In this document: positions 62,358-64,000 of the stretch, one piece after another
Layout: every line of letters begins with the position of its first letter
How positions within the stretch are numbered: position 1 is the first letter of the stretch
Source of the DNA: Massilia aurea
Lineage (GTDB): Bacteria; Pseudomonadota; Gammaproteobacteria; Burkholderiales; Burkholderiaceae_D
Direction of reading: 5' to 3'
Assembly (NCBI RefSeq): GCF_014200505.1
Contig: NZ_JACHBX010000001.1
Span: forward strand, 868,001-932,000
Length of the DNA stretch: 64,000 bases
Program-made: the position numbers and the translations under genes
Notes under the pieces: generated by a model
What the model saw: the letters and a program-made list of their open reading frames with translations, nothing else
Told to the model about the DNA's origin: nothing
Database searches by the model: none

Positions 62358-63122
62358 TTACGGCAATGTGATCGTCACGTTCGCCGCTTTCGGCGGCAGC
62401 GTCACCAGATCGTTGTAATGCGCCAGCGCATAGCCGGTGTCGTTGCCCAGCACGGTCCGGAAGCCCACGTATGCACCCAGTCCGGCCACCGTAAACACTG
62501 CCCCCAGAACCCACAGCGACAGGTCGCTGCGTACGCGGTTGACCACCTGGTCCGGCCGCTCGGCATGCGGCGCGAAGCCCCGCGTGCGGCCGCGCATGCG
62601 GGCGATCTCGTCGCCCAGGCGCGCCACCAGGTAGTCGAGCTTGTCCTTGCCGTCGAGCGCATAACGCCCCTGGAAACCCAGCAGCAGGCACATGTGAAAG
62701 ACCTCGAGCGCCTCGACCTGCTGCGCCCCGCGCGCGCGCAGGTCCTCGAGCCGGTGGAAGAAATGCTCGCCCGCGAGCTGGTCGCCGAACACCCGGAGTT
62801 GCAGGGGCCGGGTCTCCCACGCGTCGCGCACGTCGAAGGTCGAGCGCAGGATGATTTCATCGACCGCCGAGCAGAATGCGTACTTGGCGGCCAGGATATC
62901 GTCGGCCGCGATCCCGAGCGCCTTGGCGTTGCGGTCGACGTCCATCAGAAAGCTCGTCATGTTGTCGGCAAACGCGACCTTGTCCTGCGGCCCGCACCCG
63001 GTCTTGAGCAGGAACAGCGCGTAGAACCCTTCGTACATGATGTCGCTGAGGCGTTGCGTGCGGACGGCGCGCTCGCCCGTATCGCCTTTGGGCGCGGCGC
63101 GGCGCTCGATGAACGCGCTCAT
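62358..63122 (-). CDS. tssL: Type VI secretion membrane protein TssL (DotU/IcmH)
   Basis: 254 residues. The cytoplasmic DotU domain is all-helical (RLSDIMYEGFYALFLLKTG, LAAKYAFCSAVDEIILRSTF, GEHFFHRLEDLRARG, LEVFHMCLLLGFQGRY), followed by one transmembrane helix near the C-terminus (SLWVLGAVFTVAGLGAYVGF) and a short periplasmic tail without a peptidoglycan-binding domain. That gap explains the separate OmpA-like protein nearby. TssL partners TssM in the membrane complex. Overlaps the upstream tssK by four bases. Confidence 0.93.
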   Translation of the reverse strand: MSAFIERRAAPKGDTGERAVRTQRLSDIMYEGFYALFLLKTGCGPQDKVAFADNMTSFLMDVDRNAKALGIAADDILAAKYAFCSAVDEIILRSTFDVRDAWETRPLQLRVFGDQLAGEHFFHRLEDLRARGAQQVEALEVFHMCLLLGFQGRYALDGKDKLDYLVARLGDEIARMRGRTRGFAPHAERPDQVVNRVRSDLSLWVLGAVFTVAGLGAYVGFRTVLGNDTGYALAHYNDLVTLPPKAANVTITLP

Positions 63123-64000
63123 GCCGACACCGCGATCAGTTCGAGGCGCAGTTCACGCAGCCCGTTGGGGACGTACACCGACATCGCCTGCGACTTGAGC
63201 ATGGCTTCGTACAGCGCCCCGCGCACGTCGAGGACGAAGTAGACCATGTCGGGCCGTACGGGAATCGCGCTGGGCACCTGCGGCGCGTGCAGCAGCCTGA
63301 CGCCCGGCAACGCTGACAGCACGCAGCGGTCGACGTCTTCGGGCGCGCCGACCTTGAATTGCAGCGGCACGGTTTCGACCAGGCGCAGCGCCGGCAGGTC
63401 GGCGGCCACGGCAAGGTACAGCGTGGTCTGCGGGGTGATGCGGCCCGAGTCGAGCGCGCCGTGGTAGTACGACGGGCGGTCGTGGTGCAGGGCGATGGTG
63501 AAGTAGCGCGACGAGATCACGGTGTCGAGCAGGTCGCGGATGATGCCGTCCAGGCGCGCGAACGGCGGCCCCGGATCGGCGTGGACATACGCGGGCAGGT
63601 CGTCCAGCCGGTAGCTGCGCGAATACGTCATCAGCCCACCGGCCAGGTGCAGCAGCGCGCCGTACAGGCGCTCGGGATGCAGCTCGCGGTGGTGCAGGTA
63701 ATGGGCCAGCGCCGCATAGCCGGCACTGGCCGTGTGCAGCAGCCAGAACGCCGACACGTCGCCGCCGCGGATCTCGACCACGTTGCGGCTTGGTTCGCGC
63801 AGGTCGCCATACAGCGCGGTCACCTTGGCCAGCAGCTTTTCCATCAGCCGCGCCAGCGCGCCGTGCAGGCCCAGGCCCGGGCCGGCCACCGCATCGATCG
63901 ACAGGCTCGGTGGCATGAAGCCGGGATCGGGTTCGAAGCCGCCGGTGGCCACGCGGCGCAGCCGCAGCAGCGGAAAGCTCTCGTAGGCTTCGAGCGCGTC
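63119..64000 (-). CDS. tssK: Type VI secretion baseplate protein TssK (partial)
   Basis: The C-terminal 293 residues; the frame is open to the window end, so the N-terminus lies outside. Recognisable features are YESFPLLRL, PLLRL-type shoulder strands, then ELHPERLYGALLHLAGGLMTYSR, DLLDTVISSRYFTIAL and the final YVPNGLRELRLELIAV. TssK trimers adapt the baseplate wedge to the TssM/TssL membrane complex. The downstream tssL gene overlaps it by four bases. Codon use and GC match the rest of the T6SS block. Confidence 0.9.
   Translation of the reverse strand, partial: DALEAYESFPLLRLRRVATGGFEPDPGFMPPSLSIDAVAGPGLGLHGALARLMEKLLAKVTALYGDLREPSRNVVEIRGGDVSAFWLLHTASAGYAALAHYLHHRELHPERLYGALLHLAGGLMTYSRSYRLDDLPAYVHADPGPPFARLDGIIRDLLDTVISSRYFTIALHHDRPSYYHGALDSGRITPQTTLYLAVAADLPALRLVETVPLQFKVGAPEDVDRCVLSALPGVRLLHAPQVPSAIPVRPDMVYFVLDVRGALYEAMLKSQAMSVYVPNGLRELRLELIAVSA

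Overview
The window looks like a chromosome segment of a betaproteobacterium of the Oxalobacteraceae (Massilia/Telluria/Duganella type). This is inferred from a DUF4214/RTX-like protein, PEP-CTERM secreted proteins, a large TonB-dependent receptor, a WbpA/WbpE-type nucleotide-sugar pair, a type VI secretion locus and the very GC-rich right half. No rRNA, tRNA or CRISPR array was seen.

Layout. (1) About 1-27 kb is an AT-richer accessory region. Genes, mostly on the + strand, are separated by a roughly 60-110 bp dispersed repeat with short terminal inverted repeats; every copy found lies in the same orientation. It contains signalling genes: a lone receiver, a membrane PAS-GGDEF-EAL protein, a bacteriophytochrome histidine kinase, a receiver gene broken by an in-frame stop, and a KaiC-like ATPase overlapping a hybrid histidine kinase. 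It also has a MerR/P-loop ATPase fusion, three members of a small unknown family, two class C beta-lactamase-fold hydrolases, a VOC protein, two GNAT acetyltransferases and a DEDD exonuclease. An IS1182-type element has landed inside one repeat copy. (2) 27.6-29.85 kb holds a mostly empty stretch and a decayed lambdoid phage fragment (cytosine methyltransferase, NinG, RusA, all frameshifted). (3) 29.85-33.1 kb carries two tandem PEP-CTERM genes and a membrane glycosyltransferase. (4) From about 33.6 kb the DNA becomes GC-rich and core-like: DUF4214 protein, TerB-like protein, NhaR-like LysR regulator, S24 repressor with operator dyads, TonB-like protein, UDP-sugar dehydrogenase with a DegT-fold partner lacking its PLP lysine, DUF1460 lipoprotein, TonB-dependent receptor, and a LiaF-like/LytS/LytTR operon. 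(5) 51.0-54.98 kb is a FAN1-type nuclease and nuclease-helicase operon behind a LexA-type box. (6) 55.0-64.0 kb is a T6SS locus: M15 peptidase, TssM, TagF, OmpA-like protein, then convergent TssL and a TssK that runs off the window.

How the genes may work together. The left-hand signalling genes form a plausible light/redox to c-di-GMP and KaiC-linked regulatory set, but their linkage is only by neighbourhood and shared repeats. The clearest functional units are the KaiC/hybrid kinase pair, the LytSR-type operon, the FAN1/helicase repair operon and the T6SS block.
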